A stretch of DNA of 64,000 nt, from the NCBI GenBank assembly GCA_030268105.1, contig BSDZ01000008.1:558001-622000 (forward strand), in the 5' to 3' direction. The first letter of the stretch is position 1, and every line of letters starts with the position of its first letter. The notes under the pieces were generated by a model. That model was given only the letters and a program-made list of their open reading frames with translations. It was not told the origin of the DNA and did no database searches. The translations under genes were made by a program, and so were the position numbers. This DNA comes from Volvox africanus. Its lineage: Eukaryota > Chlorophyta > Chlorophyceae > Chlamydomonadales > Volvocaceae. Positions 45,138 to 57,800 of this stretch are shown here, in pieces.

Positions 45138-47708
45138 CTGAAAGCGCGATGAGAGCGAGCTTGCCCAACTTTGGACATGTTTGTTGCAGTAGAGACCTAG
45201 GCACGTGGTAGATGTTATAACGACGGGGCGTTGTCCATGTTTTGGTTTGTGAAGGATGCAAGGAATTGGATGGGAGGTCGGAAGGTTGCGGTGCTAGATG
45301 CGAGATTGGGCCTGTTCGGTCTGCAGGCCAAGGTGCTACGTCTGGAAGCTGTCTGGACCAGCGAATGGCAACAGGGTAAATGCCGCTTGCTACCTTGCAA
45401 GGCTGCACATCTTGCTTGGTCGCACAGGCCATGGCCCTGTGGCTCCTGACACTCTCCAGGACAGAGCATGGACAGGGGGGGTCTCGTCTCGTGTATGGAT
45501 GGGTACCAAAATGCCGATGAGCAATACTTGGGGGCCCCTCCCTTTCTTTGGTGCATTGCTGAGGGGTCAATGTGTCCCTTCAGTTGCAAGTGGGTGGCTC
45601 ATGGGCCTTACCAAGAATCTGGTTAGGCGATGGTTTGGGTGATTAGGGTGCCACCAGCAGTGCTCCCGCGCCCTGACTGCAACCTCAAGGCTGTGCAGGC
45701 AGTAGGTGAGGCATCATGCGTAAGAAATATGTCAGGAATACTTATCTTGAATGTCTCATTCTCAATTGGGCATAGTTTTGTTTTTTGTCACGTTTGCCAG
45801 GTCCATCAGTTTATCAGGGCATCCTTTCGGCCGCAGGTTCAAAGGGTACCTACGTGATGTGTAGATTGATCAATAGGCGAATAATGGAAGTCGGGAGCAT
45901 GGCTATTTGGATCTTGCAACTATCGACAGTCGAATTGGGACTAAATAAAGTGGGCTGTTATGTGGACTAAGAAAGGGCAGTGGCTGCTGCCCTGCGACAA
46001 GTATGGTCAAAACGGGATACGGTTCAATGAGAAGCCTACGAACTTCTAAATTCATTCTTATTTTAGGCCTGGGAAACTGCGCAGGGGCTATGAAGCACCT
46101 GCCCCACGTTTAGCCAACCAATCACACAATAGTCAAATTTTTGACCTAGACAGCATTCAGAGAGCGCTCTGCTTACGATACTAAATGAGTCGCCTTGAAT
46201 GATGCTCCGGTTACCTCACTCCTGACAGCCTAGGCATTCAGCCCAATCTTCAAACAACGGCACTCTGGCTACTGACTTTATGAGCTTTACACACAAGCCG
46301 TCATAAGTCTGGCGGGCTACAGTTGGGTATACAGGCTTGATGAGTATTTCCAGCCACCGTTAGCCACGAATGAACATGGCCGGAGCAACAGGCCACGCAC
46401 TACTAGGTCGCTGGCATGGCGCCGCCGTTGAATTTACCTTACATTTCGTATGCCCCTTATATCAATCTACTTGTATGTAGATATCCCATATCGGTATCAG
46501 CAGCGATTCTTCCGTATCCGGATGCGGTTAAAGGGGCAATATTATCTAGAAGCGGTTGGTACCGTATCTAGATATCGCCGCAAGGTAGATGCCACCTGGT
46601 ACCCCTTCCAGATGCGAGATGCGATGAGTTTGTGGTACCCTCTTGCCAAAGCTACCTCATTTATCAACTTCACGCCTTGCGTATATAATTTTCCCTAATC
46701 AATATAAAAGCCCAAGATGTGTCTTTATAACCACCCAACTTCTCTCCTTTCCAGCCGCCGGGAGAAGTACGGCGTGTTTCCAAAGGAAGTGAAAACTCGT
46801 CCTTCATCTCTGCAATCTCTGATTCGTACAAAATAATGCATACAGATATAGAAAACTTGACATTTTGGGGGGAAGGCAACTGAATAATATCTTGCATCCT
46901 TAATCGTAAGAATAAACAAAGTGCAATAATAGATTTTCCTACGGCTTGGAAGGCTGATTGTAGTCGGACCTAGGTCGTGGAAGTATGGCACACCAGATCG
47001 TGTTATTTGCTTCGTACAACGCGTCGCAACGTTGTAAATGTGCGGCGCAAGCATTACACGCATGCGCACAATAACCCATACTGAACGTAACTTAAGGTTA
47101 TGTATTTTCCTGTAAATAACTTTTGAGGAATGCCGTTATGTCCAGTAGCCTGCTGATGTTTCCCTGACTCGCTGACAGTTAATTCCTCGATGACATAATA
47201 ACGGTACGGCGCCTACCTTACTTCCTTTCCAGTCAGTGAAGCTCCAACAATATTTTTAAGACATAAAAAATATGAAGGAATACCAGTTGCGACTCTTGGC
47301 ATTAAAATAACTGTAACAAGACCGGCACGCCGTTTATTGAGGCTTTGAGAGGTCATAGTGTTTACATGAAAATCTTATATGGTATTCTAGCTTAGCTAAA
47401 TAAAAAACAATTGTGCTGAGTTTTCCACTTTCTTTCGCTGCTGTGTCCAGAAATCATACGATAACCATCCTCAAGCGGGACCTTTTAACATGCATTCTAT
47501 GACTCTTTCCAGACTTACAGAAATAACTCATGCAAGGATATCAAAACGGCTTATGGTTTCCAAGAAAGGAATGGCCCAGGGCTCATGAAATTTAGCACCG
47601 CCGTTGTCCCGGGCGACGGGGCTAGTTTGGTCAAGGAAATACCTCAGAAGAACTTGAGCTGACTTTCAAGGCGGCGAGTCTTGAAGGAAGGGTCTTGCTT
47701 GAGGCGCG
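45138..47708. other. Spacer between MRPL27 and the channel gene
   Basis: No exon with good coding character or splice context was found on either strand. It should contain the MRPL27 3' UTR and the channel promoter. TGTAA motifs occur only near 47034, 47110 and 47310, far from the MRPL27 stop, so its poly(A) site is unresolved. An AT-rich tract spans roughly 47220-47420. Confidence 0.45.
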
Positions 47709-50700
47709 ATGTGTCTGACTTCGGAGCATGCCCTCGGTCACTACGTCGCAGTTACGGCGGTATCAGTACCGCCGGGCTTGCGTGCGCGAGCTGCCGCTCT
47801 CCAGAATCCGCACAGTCACTTTCCTCCCGATGAATCCCAGATCTTATCGAGCAGCAGCCTAACAGACTTTTCCCAGAAGTCCGGCTCTTACGATGCAGCG
47901 AAAGCAAAGGGCGGCAGCCGACTGTATCGAATGGCGAACACCAACACGAGAAGCCTCTGGCTGAAGATACAGGTCCTAAGCCCGCTCCTGCTGATGGATA
48001 TGGCGCTGCCGTTAATGCATCCAGCTTCCCTGCCTCGAATGACGTACGTTGACGGGGTACTCGGTGCTGGCCCGATTTGGGTCGTTTGTAAATCCCAAAG
48101 GGCACTACGCAACAAGGGGGGCACACAAATGGCTTTTGGGGAGGAGCCCAGTTACTGCGCCGCTGCTAGTGATTTTTTTGACTAGATTAGGGCATAGACC
48201 ATGCATATGTAGGTATGTATATTTGTAGGTTTGTACGTACGTTCGACAACTTTGGTTTAAGTGCAGCCGGTAGCCATCACATGCACGTGACGTCCTGTTG
48301 TATGGTATCCGATACCTGGGCCCCGACCGCACCCGTCTAGGTGGGACATCGTCATGCTGGTCGTCGTGCTGTACGTCGCAGTTGTGACCCCACTTAAGAT
48401 CTCCTTTCCTGAGGTGAGCTGCAACGTGGTGCAGAAAATGTTGAGATGAGCGATACATATATAAGAGAATGATAAGGAAGAAAGAAGTAATACCGCCAAG
48501 GGCGAGGGGGTCCTTTACTTTTCAGCATGGAACTAGCTTGTGTGGCTCACTGCCTAGCCTGGCCCCTGACCGAAGGGGCCTCAAGGCGGTCAAGCTGCCT
48601 GGAGCGGCCCAGCAAACCTGCTGCATCAGTAGCCAACCGAAAGCACCTGTCATAGAAATCTAAAATGTTTTTTTTATAAAAAAATTCATTTAATAACCTA
48701 TTTAAATCTGTTAAGGACAAATGGGGAAAGGTTGAATTCTTAGATGGCGTACCCCGTGGAAGGAGCTTGTTCTTTAGCTCTGTTAGCGGGCCCAGCAACG
48801 CGATAAAACAAATTCGGCATTTAGAGCATCCAGAGCAGGAGAGATCCCCCAGATCCCCCCAAATGATTCCCCAAATGATGGACCGATAGATGATGATGGG
48901 GTGATGAAAACCTTACGTGAAACTATTCATTCGTTTCCTCGATGGCTTGCTTGCATGCAGGCAACTCACTTGCTGATCCTTCACGTGGTCGACTTGGTCG
49001 CCACAGCTTGCTTATCGGTGGACGTTATTGTCAACCTGAGGTCAGGATGCGCGTGCCGACACCTGCATATATCTGTATAGCAGTAATTGGATCTTTTTTT
49101 ATGTCTATGCCTGCTTTGTTCGATTTTTGCCCTGCGCTTGGTGTAGGGCCTAAAGCCTGCTGCTGGCCAAGTCCAGGCAATCGGAACGCAAAGTGATGAT
49201 TTAATAAACTGAACTGGTCATTTACCGTTCCCGTTTACGACCACCGTTCACGAGTACCGTTTCTAGTTGCCGTTGCCGTTGCCGTTACCGTTGGAGTTCC
49301 CTGAGTATTACAACCATCCATTTGTCCTGCCTGGCTGTATCTGTGACCGGCCCGCTGTGATCCGCTGTGGTACCACCGGGCCCACCATTCCTGGTGGAAC
49401 GTATTTCGCCCGCCTGTGCCTGCTGTGCAGGACCGCGTACATCTCACCAATAGGTGAGCTGGTACGGGACTCACGCCTCATTGCTTCTCGATACATCCGT
49501 GGGATGTTCCTGTTGGACGTCGCGGCAGCCATCCCGTTCAACGTGATCCTGCATAAACATGATCAAGTCACACCCTGGCTGGCGCTTCTAAAACTCATTC
49601 CGCTGTTGCGACTTGTTCGGTGAGCGACTCGGTGGAATGCAATTTGACCCTCATTTTACCTGCAGCCCCAGAAGTCACGCGCTTAAAGTATCTGATACCC
49701 GTACGCCCATGGCCCCTGCCGTACCTTTGAGGCTACTTTATAGACCGCAGCGTGTTTGCATGTGACGAGCCATTTAGTCGTACAACGAAGGACCCGAAAG
49801 AAAGAATCCCGCTTAGAGATTCTTGATGATATAAGCTAATTCTGATTGTTATTGTTCATCAACGCTCATGTACTTAATGACATGGAAGCAGCAACAGGGT
49901 CCTGAGGGGCTGGGCGCTTTGCTGATAAGATATGACATGGTATACTAGGATAGGATAGGATAGAATAGGATAGGATAGCATAGGATAGCATAGGATAGGA
50001 TAGGATAGGATAGATAGGATAGGATAGGATAAGATAGGATACAGTGCGATGCGATGCGGTGCGGCACGGCGTGGCGTGGCGTGGCGTGGAGTAGCGTGGC
50101 GTGAGATGAACATTCATAACCATTACCACGTGCCTGATGACCTGCAGACTCATGAAGGGGAGCGGCCATGTTGGCAGTTTGCTTGCGATGGGCCGGCTGA
50201 TCATCTTTATGTTGCTGGTGGCTCACTGGGCGTGCTGCTTCTGGCATTACCTCAGTGAAGCCATCCCAGGTTCGTTGGTTGGTAGGTTGGTTGGTTGACC
50301 TGGTTAAATTATTTGATAGAGTGGATCTCTCCAACGGCTGCGTGTTGTTGAAACCTTAACCCTCCTGCCTCTCCGCTAGCTAGGCTGTGGCGGCGAAAAC
50401 CTAACCACCACGTTCCGTTGGGAACACAATCGAAAGAAGTTTGAAATGTTCACTACGTCCGAATACATATAGTGGGTGCCTCGCTAAAGCTATCTATACC
50501 TGCTGATCCCGCACGTCAAGCCCTGCCTCCTCAGCCCCCTTCAGCTTATTCGCAGTGGCTTATACTACGCGATGCATGCATCTAGTGCAGCATACGAGCG
50601 GTCGCTGACGTAATTTTATGGCGATACCCGTACATACTTGTGTTGTACCCCTGGACGTTTGCCACGCGCACAGAATGGCCATGGATGTTTACCGTGAGAT

Positions 50701-51794
50701 GCACCGCCTGCTCGGCCAGCCTTCAGTACTTGATGGGTAAGACCCTGTAAGATAGATCCTGATAAGGAACCTGTGCTGTTTGGGAAATCGTGTTGCAGTG
50801 CATGCCACGGTGTTGACGTGAAGGAACCAAAATTTGAATCGGTTGAGTAAGAAACAAAACACATACATATCCGTTGATATCCGGAAAAAAACACTTTATC
50901 CCACCGGCGCCACGTCCCGCCCGGCCAGGATTCTACTCGGCGTTTCTCTTGCTGTTAGGTGATAAGCCAGATACGCACAACAACCTGGAGCGAGCCGTTG
51001 TCACAGGCCTTCTGTTCCTGGGTGCTTTGCTGTACGCCGTAGTGGTGAGTCATATTGTACGGTTAGCATGCATATGTACTGCGCGCGGTGTACGATATAT
51101 ACATACGGTGTAGCTGATTAGTAATCATTCAGTTGTCTGAATAATGTCCAGCAGCAAAACTTAAACAGTGGATTTGATATGTTTCCGAACCAGTATTATT
51201 CATCACCCACGAGTACACCGGCGGTGGAAGCACGCAGCAGCCTGGGTCGTCAGGTTAAGATGTAAGCCCACTCAGTCAGTGACGAGCCCTCGGCGACCAA
51301 TCAATTCAACGAGTTGTGACTTTCTTGCCTGTCCCTGGCTAATTCCATCACCTTACAGCCCCGTTCCCTGCCTCGCTTTCCCATAGTGTACATGCGATGT
51401 GTCTGCACTACGGTTGATGGTGATGGTGACGATGATGGTTATGATTATGGTTATGATGGTTATAATAATAACAATAATAAATAATAATAATAATAATAGA
51501 AGTTGTAATAATAGAAGTAATAATAATAATTATGATGATGATGATAATGATATCATATACTTTCTCTTCCGGTACAGGTCGGCAGTATGTCTTTGCTGGT
51601 GGCCTCCATGTTTGCCGCGGCTTCACGCCATAGGCAACGGGCCGCGATGTTGGATGATGCGCTACGCTACCGTGGCGTCAACGAAGATGTGCGAGACCAA
51701 GTGGGCGAGTATTTCGCATACTTAGCGCAATTTCAGCACCCCGGTATGTATGTGGGCGCATGCGCAGCAGGGCACACGTGCTTGCTAAGGAAGG

Positions 51795-51852
<58 letters not shown>

Positions 51853-54800
51853 TGGTGCGTACAACTCTGTCGTCACGACATAGTATGCCGCCTCCAAAAC
51901 AACTTGGCTACGAAAACTAACCGTCAATACATAAATAGCGATAAATATATAATGGTTTAACTGATTATGTTTGACAAGCAACAGGGCGCAAATAATCACC
52001 GCGCTAAGCGACTGCCATGGCATCCCGAATTCATCCAGCATTCGCTTCGCGCATGCGAAATGTTTTGATTCAAGCAAAATTATGACAGTGCAGTGTTATG
52101 CCAACTCACAACTCTCAGGCTCTCACGTATTCACCGATCCATCCACCCGTGCACCTTGCTTGCGTTGTGCTTGCCTGCCTACATGCTGGCCAGTATTGCC
52201 TGATTAGGAAAGGCAAACTCGCCTCCTCTCGGCCTGCACCTAGCTAGGCGCGTGTGACCAACACTGCACGCAGGTCAACTAGGTCGTAGCAGACTACCAG
52301 GTTAGGAACGCAGATGATACGATGGAATGCTGTATGGAAAAATACAGCATTACATACTTATCATCATCTGCATACTTAAGTCTTGATTTACTATGCCTTA
52401 CTATGCCTATTACTACCTATTATTACTTGGGCTTAACCATGAGAACTGCTCGCAGGCACAGATGGCGTGGCGTTCCTCCAGGAGCTGCCTGTGGGGCTTT
52501 ATGGCGATGTTATGGGCACTATGTTTGGTCCTCGGTTGTCCAGGGTTCAGCTCTTCATGCACTGCGAGCGGCCCTTTCTCTGGCGGCTCTCTCAACGACT
52601 GCGGTTGTCCCTCCACATGTCCGGTGACATCATTTACGACGTGGGCAGCGTGGGACATGACATGTACATCATATGGAAGGGCGCCGTGGCGCTCGTGGAC
52701 CAGGATGGTGGCATGATAGCGCTGCTGTGCGACGGGGACCACTTTGGCGAGCGGGGTGTAATGGCAGCTAGCGCACCCCGGCCGCACAAGGCCGTGGCAC
52801 TCAAGCCGAGTGACGTGATGGTACTCAGTCGGTGGGACATTCAGGTATGAAAGTATGCGATGTGACAGGTTGCATCATTTGTTATTGATGCAACCTGTCA
52901 CATACAATAAGCAGCAGATCTCATATTGTGGCTCATTCAGTTGGGCCTTAATAAGTCGGCGTGCGTGGGATAGATATGGTTGAGACTACGGTGTTGATGT
53001 AAAAGCCGTTGCGACACCATGGCGCCGTACGGTGCAAGGCAGGCCTTGCATTCTAGCTGATGGCCAGAGGTCTGTGGCTGCTGGAGGTCTGTGACTGCTG
53101 GTCATGTTCCCATATTATTACTGTCCAGCGAGGGCTCCGAAAAACTTGCGGACAAATCAGTGAGGGCGATTTGCAGCGGCCTCTTGGCTGGAGCAGCGGG
53201 GAGAATAAGGCTATCAGCCATAGTGCCATTTTAGTACGTAACTGAATCATCACTCTGACATAAACACTACCTGACACCTTATTTCCATGAACACAATTCT
53301 ACACTGCCATCAAATTATCCACTGCTGTCTATCTCAATCTCATTCACACGCAGTTTGATTGGCAGCCAATTAGACTAACCTGCGTCGGCCTTTACTTGCA
53401 TGGGGTCCTCGCTCACCGGATGCAGGATGCCATGAAGGATTTTCCAGAAAGTGCTGCCCTCGTGAAATATCGAGCTCGCACCCGGCTAGAGGATCATGAG
53501 ACGCACGGAAACAGCTTATGGGTGTTCCTCGCTGCATGGGAGCAGATCCTGGCACAGCAGGCCGACGCCACAGGATTCATGGCAGCAGATGGCAGCACGG
53601 TTTTGAAGTCCCCCGCGGTGCTGCGTCGGCGACAGCGGCAGCAGGCAGCTACCATGGCGATGGTGGCCACGGCAGACGTGCAGCAGCAGGCGACATCTTG
53701 TCAGTTCACATTACCGCCTAACAGGGTCAACGGTAGCGGCTGCGATGTCAGCGTCCGGGCTTTCGGTGGCTCGCGTTACCGTGGTCCCATAGCAGAAGCC
53801 TTGGATGTGGTTCCAGCATCCTTCGTCACGACCTATAGGAGCATATCTGCCACCACCGAAGCTGCCTCTGCCGTTGTCGTCGCCGCCGCTGGCGTGGCAG
53901 GTTCCTTGGCGGTGGCGGCTGCACAGGCAAAGCCAACTTCAAGAGGCATCCGTGGCGCGATCAGCGGTCTCGGAGCACGAGTCACCAACCTGATGCGTCG
54001 TAATAACGGCAGAGGTCAGAAGGGAGAGGAGAACAATGTGGCCGCGAATGAGTTTACCGAGCGGGAGGAAGACTACCCGTGCAATCTCGCTGCTTCACCA
54101 GCCCTTTCCATGCGTACATCAAGTTGCGCCGTACTACAAGCACTCGTCATGCAGGGCCAAACTTTGACGGCAGCGCAGCGACGCATGGTAGCGGCGCCGT
54201 CAACACAGTCTAGTTCCGGAGCTGACGGGATGCAGCAGGGGCAGCAGGATTCCTCTAACAAGTCCATGCAATGCTCCCGGGCCGGGGGTTCCCTGGATGA
54301 TATGTGGCCCGGCGGGCTACGGCCTGCACGGCCTCACGCAATGCTACCGGGTACAATGCAGCCGCTTCCGCCATCGGCAGCAGCGTCTAGCAGCAGCAAG
54401 TTGACGAGGCAACGCTCCCTGCAATTCCATCCTCTATGGGTGGAGTCGATGCGGTTGGAGGAGTTCAGCGATGATGGCTCTGGGGGCAACGAAGCAGATA
54501 CAAAGCCTTCTCCTAAGAGACGGCAACATGGGGAGGTTTGCCGCCCTACCTCCTGCCAGCATGGCAGGCAGCGGCATGGCAGGCTCACGGGCGGTGCGCT
54601 TCCCATGCGCCCGAGTTTGACTATGTCACAGCAGCAGGCTGATATGGTGCTGAACCCAGGGACCTCCGAGATCCAGAAGCGTAGCCAGACGGCTCCAAGA
54701 AACTCTTGTTGCCTAACACCCCTGCCTCACCAGGTTCAGCTGCGACAGGCTGGGGTCCCGGATGGGATGCAGGAGCAGCAGCAACAGCAGGCGCCATCCC

Positions 54801-57800
54801 AGCAGCAGCTGCGACGACTGCCCAAGGAGGTACTAGAGGCACCGGTGCTGCCTACGCTCGAGGAGGTGTGGAGGCGAATTCAGAAAGCTGCAGGTACGGG
54901 TGGTGCATCAGGGAATCAAGGCGCTGGGAGGCACGGGTTGCCAAAACCCTCGTCGTCTTTGCAAGATTTGCAGATACAGCGACCTTTGTCACTGGAAAAA
55001 CAGCTTTTAAGAGATGAACATGGAAGCCTGGTATTGGTAAACAGCGCGATGCCTGTTCCTGCCGAAAGTCGGTATGACAGCATTGACAGCCGACAACCAA
55101 CGGCCGACGGATTCCAGTCGCCGTTCCCGCCGTGCCAACCGCCACCGAGAGCAACCTCGGCATCAACAGTGCAGGCCGCTTCGCAGCCGCAGGTAACCCA
55201 GAGCAGCAGTGGCAGCACCCGACAGGGTAGCACAGCAAGCACGTTCCCAAAGCTCTTATCACAGGGATATGATGAGGGAATGGGAGCGATGTTGGCGCCA
55301 TCGCAGTCCTTGCCGCCTGGAGCCCTTCTTCACACTCGTCCTATCGTAGGTAGCGCCTTCGCTACTTTCGCACCTCCTGGCCTGCTATCCCCTATGAACT
55401 GCAGCCCCAGGAATTCTGCAACGGGCTTTTTGCCGTCGGTCCCATTAGGCCGCCAGCTTGGCAGCCGGAGCATCTTAGAACTGCCTGGCGGAGGCGGTGT
55501 AGGTGGGCAGCCGCAATCCCCACCCCCCAACCGTCTACTCCGCCAAAGCTCCCGCCTGCTGGCTCACACTACAAGCTTCGGCCGCAGTCGGTACCCGAGC
55601 CATAGTACCCGGCAAAATCGGAGTTCTACGGGGTACACCGTGACGTCTGTCAGCGGTGGTGGCTGCAGTGGTGTGGTTAGTGACGGACGAACTAGCCGCG
55701 GCGGCTTTGTGGATAGTGACGGAGCTGTTGGCAGTGGCGGTGACGGCAGCGACGACGGCAGCTGGTCATCAGACAGCTCAGACGGGGGAAGTCGGCGGCT
55801 GGTGGTATCATTGAGGTCCCAATTAAGTCAGGCCAATGCGAGAATAATCTTGCTGGAGACGCAGATTGCGGACATGAACCGAGATCCACTAAAGGTGAGT
55901 GACCGAATGAGTGAGGCTCGTATTATCGATCACTTTCGTCAAAATTGTCTTTGTTGAGCAGCACAGAAATGTGGTTTTCCTCGATTGCATGGAAATACTG
56001 CTCCATTCAGATATTCCATAAGGCGATGAACCTGATGCACCTTACGCGTTCTGCTGTCGTTCCGGCATACTGCAGGTGCCGACAGTAGCAGCGGTGGTGC
56101 AGAGGGAGGTGCGCGCGGCACTGGATAAAATGGGTATCGTCGTTAACTCGCGACTTTCAGAACTGATAGAGCTGCTGGCTCAGATGTCAGGTGGGGTGCA
56201 GATGTCGGGTGGGGTGCAGATGTCGGATGGGGTGCAGATGTCGGGTGGGGTGCAGACGTCGGGTGGGGTGCAGATGTCGGGTGGCGATGTGCATTCTGAG
56301 GGCAAGATACGGCAGGGGGTTAGGCGGCAGGCCAGGCAAAGCGTGGTTCGACAAGTCAGGAGAGCGTGCTGGGAAAGGGATGCTGTTCACATGATGTTGA
56401 TGTGAGTCCCGATGACCGCTCTTCCTTTTCCTTCCCTCAAGCCCTAACGCACGGACGGCTCTGCACGCTTGCTTACTCCCACGCACATTTCTCTAGAGTA
56501 TTCAAACATCACCGAAAATCCCTCCGTGTTTCTCCCAGAGCATCGCAGTGTTCATCTATATGCTCGTCGACGGTCGCAAGCCTCGCTTCATCGACATCTC
56601 GATAATTGTTGTGACATCTCGATAATTGTTGTTGCGCCGCGAGCGTTAAGAATGTTGAAGTTACCATCGTAGGAGTGGTGCCCGGGTGAACTTACCAACG
56701 TGCCCAGTCGCACGCACGTAATATGTAACACATAACTCTACCTTGCTCTGCTCTGCTTTTGTCGTGCTCCTACCTGTCCACCCTTTTGGATCTGAATCTC
56801 CACCAACACGGCTGTGCCCGGTATCCCACCGTCATTTATTGTCGGTCGGCTGGGCTGTGGTGGATGATGCGACGTGCAGTGCGTGCCGAGAACCTCTCCC
56901 AGGTGATTGCGGCTACGGACGAGCGTTTGCAGCATCTGGAGGACGAGCCCGGTGTCGCCTTCCACGACCTACCCAAAGCAACGGCAGCAGCCGGGGCGGC
57001 TGGCATGTCCATGGGCGCCGCTGTCACAGGCGCGCCGACTGGTGGGGTTGGTAGCGGCGGCGGGGTCGGTAGCAGCAGCGGGATCGGCAGTGGCAGTGGC
57101 AAGCTTCATCAGAGCTCCCATCAGGGGATCCCACTTTCCACGGGTTTATCGCGGGAAGGTATATTGATGGCGCGGCATAGCGCTAGTGGGCTTCCAACGG
57201 CAGGGGGTTTGGCTCCTCTTCACCTATCGGCTGTGGAATCAATGTCCCGTGGGTCGTTGTACTTTGGTGATTTGGAGAGTGGTTCCCCGGAGTGGCACCG
57301 GAGCCCAACTGCTACTGTCGGTGCTGGTGCTGGTGGCAGTGGTTGGCAAACTGGTCATGGCAGTAAGCGAGGTATTGGCACGCGACTGGGTACGATATTA
57401 CAGGTGAATGAGATGGAATCAGCCATCGGTGGCGGCTGAGCCATCAAGCCCCTTAACTTCCAAACCGCGAAGGGAGAGTGGTGAAGAGTCTTGCTTCCCC
57501 AGAGTCAGCTAGAGGGCTAATAAGGCAAAGCTGAGGAGGGACATGCACGTCTGTGCGATGGCCTAGCAGCGCCTGGCGGACATGTGGTCCCCATGTGCAG
57601 GATTTTAGGTTCTAGGTATTGTGGAACTCCATTTAGGGTTTTAGAGGTTACGTTATCCTGCCTGCGTGGTGACGCCGTCTTGTCATATCATAGATACCCA
57701 TTTCTTTAAGACCCTTAACCCCCAAATCTCTAACCGCTACCCCTCTAACCCCTAACCCCTAACCCCTAACCCCAAAACCAGCACTAACCCGATTAACTCA

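Noticed and set aside
46450..46690. Basic, aromatic-rich plus-strand frame of 82 codons
   Set aside because: No splice context, no family pattern, and local AT-rich palindromic words explain the composition.
50641..50740. Alternative frame MAMDVYREMHRLLGQPSVLD in the pore exon
   Set aside because: Joining it to the next exon gives a stop, whereas the chosen frame joins smoothly to FYSAFLLLLGD.
54073..55889. Minus-strand frames opposite the large channel exon
   Set aside because: They are shadows of an 847-codon exon in phase with its neighbours; no family pattern is visible in them.
56191..56405. Reading the minisatellite and following sequence as the channel C-terminus
   Set aside because: Exon 11 joined from 56190 to 56880 is in phase, continues natural sequence (VRAENLSQVIAATDERLQHL) and chains to a further exon.
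57404..57439. Stop at 57439 as the channel C-terminus
   Set aside because: A good donor (ACAG|GTGAAT) lies before it and is phase-compatible with a coding-like exon at 58052-58306. Kept as a possible alternative isoform.
57739..57770. CCCCTAA run as a chromosome end
   Set aside because: Only about four units, internal, and flanked by gene sequence on both sides.
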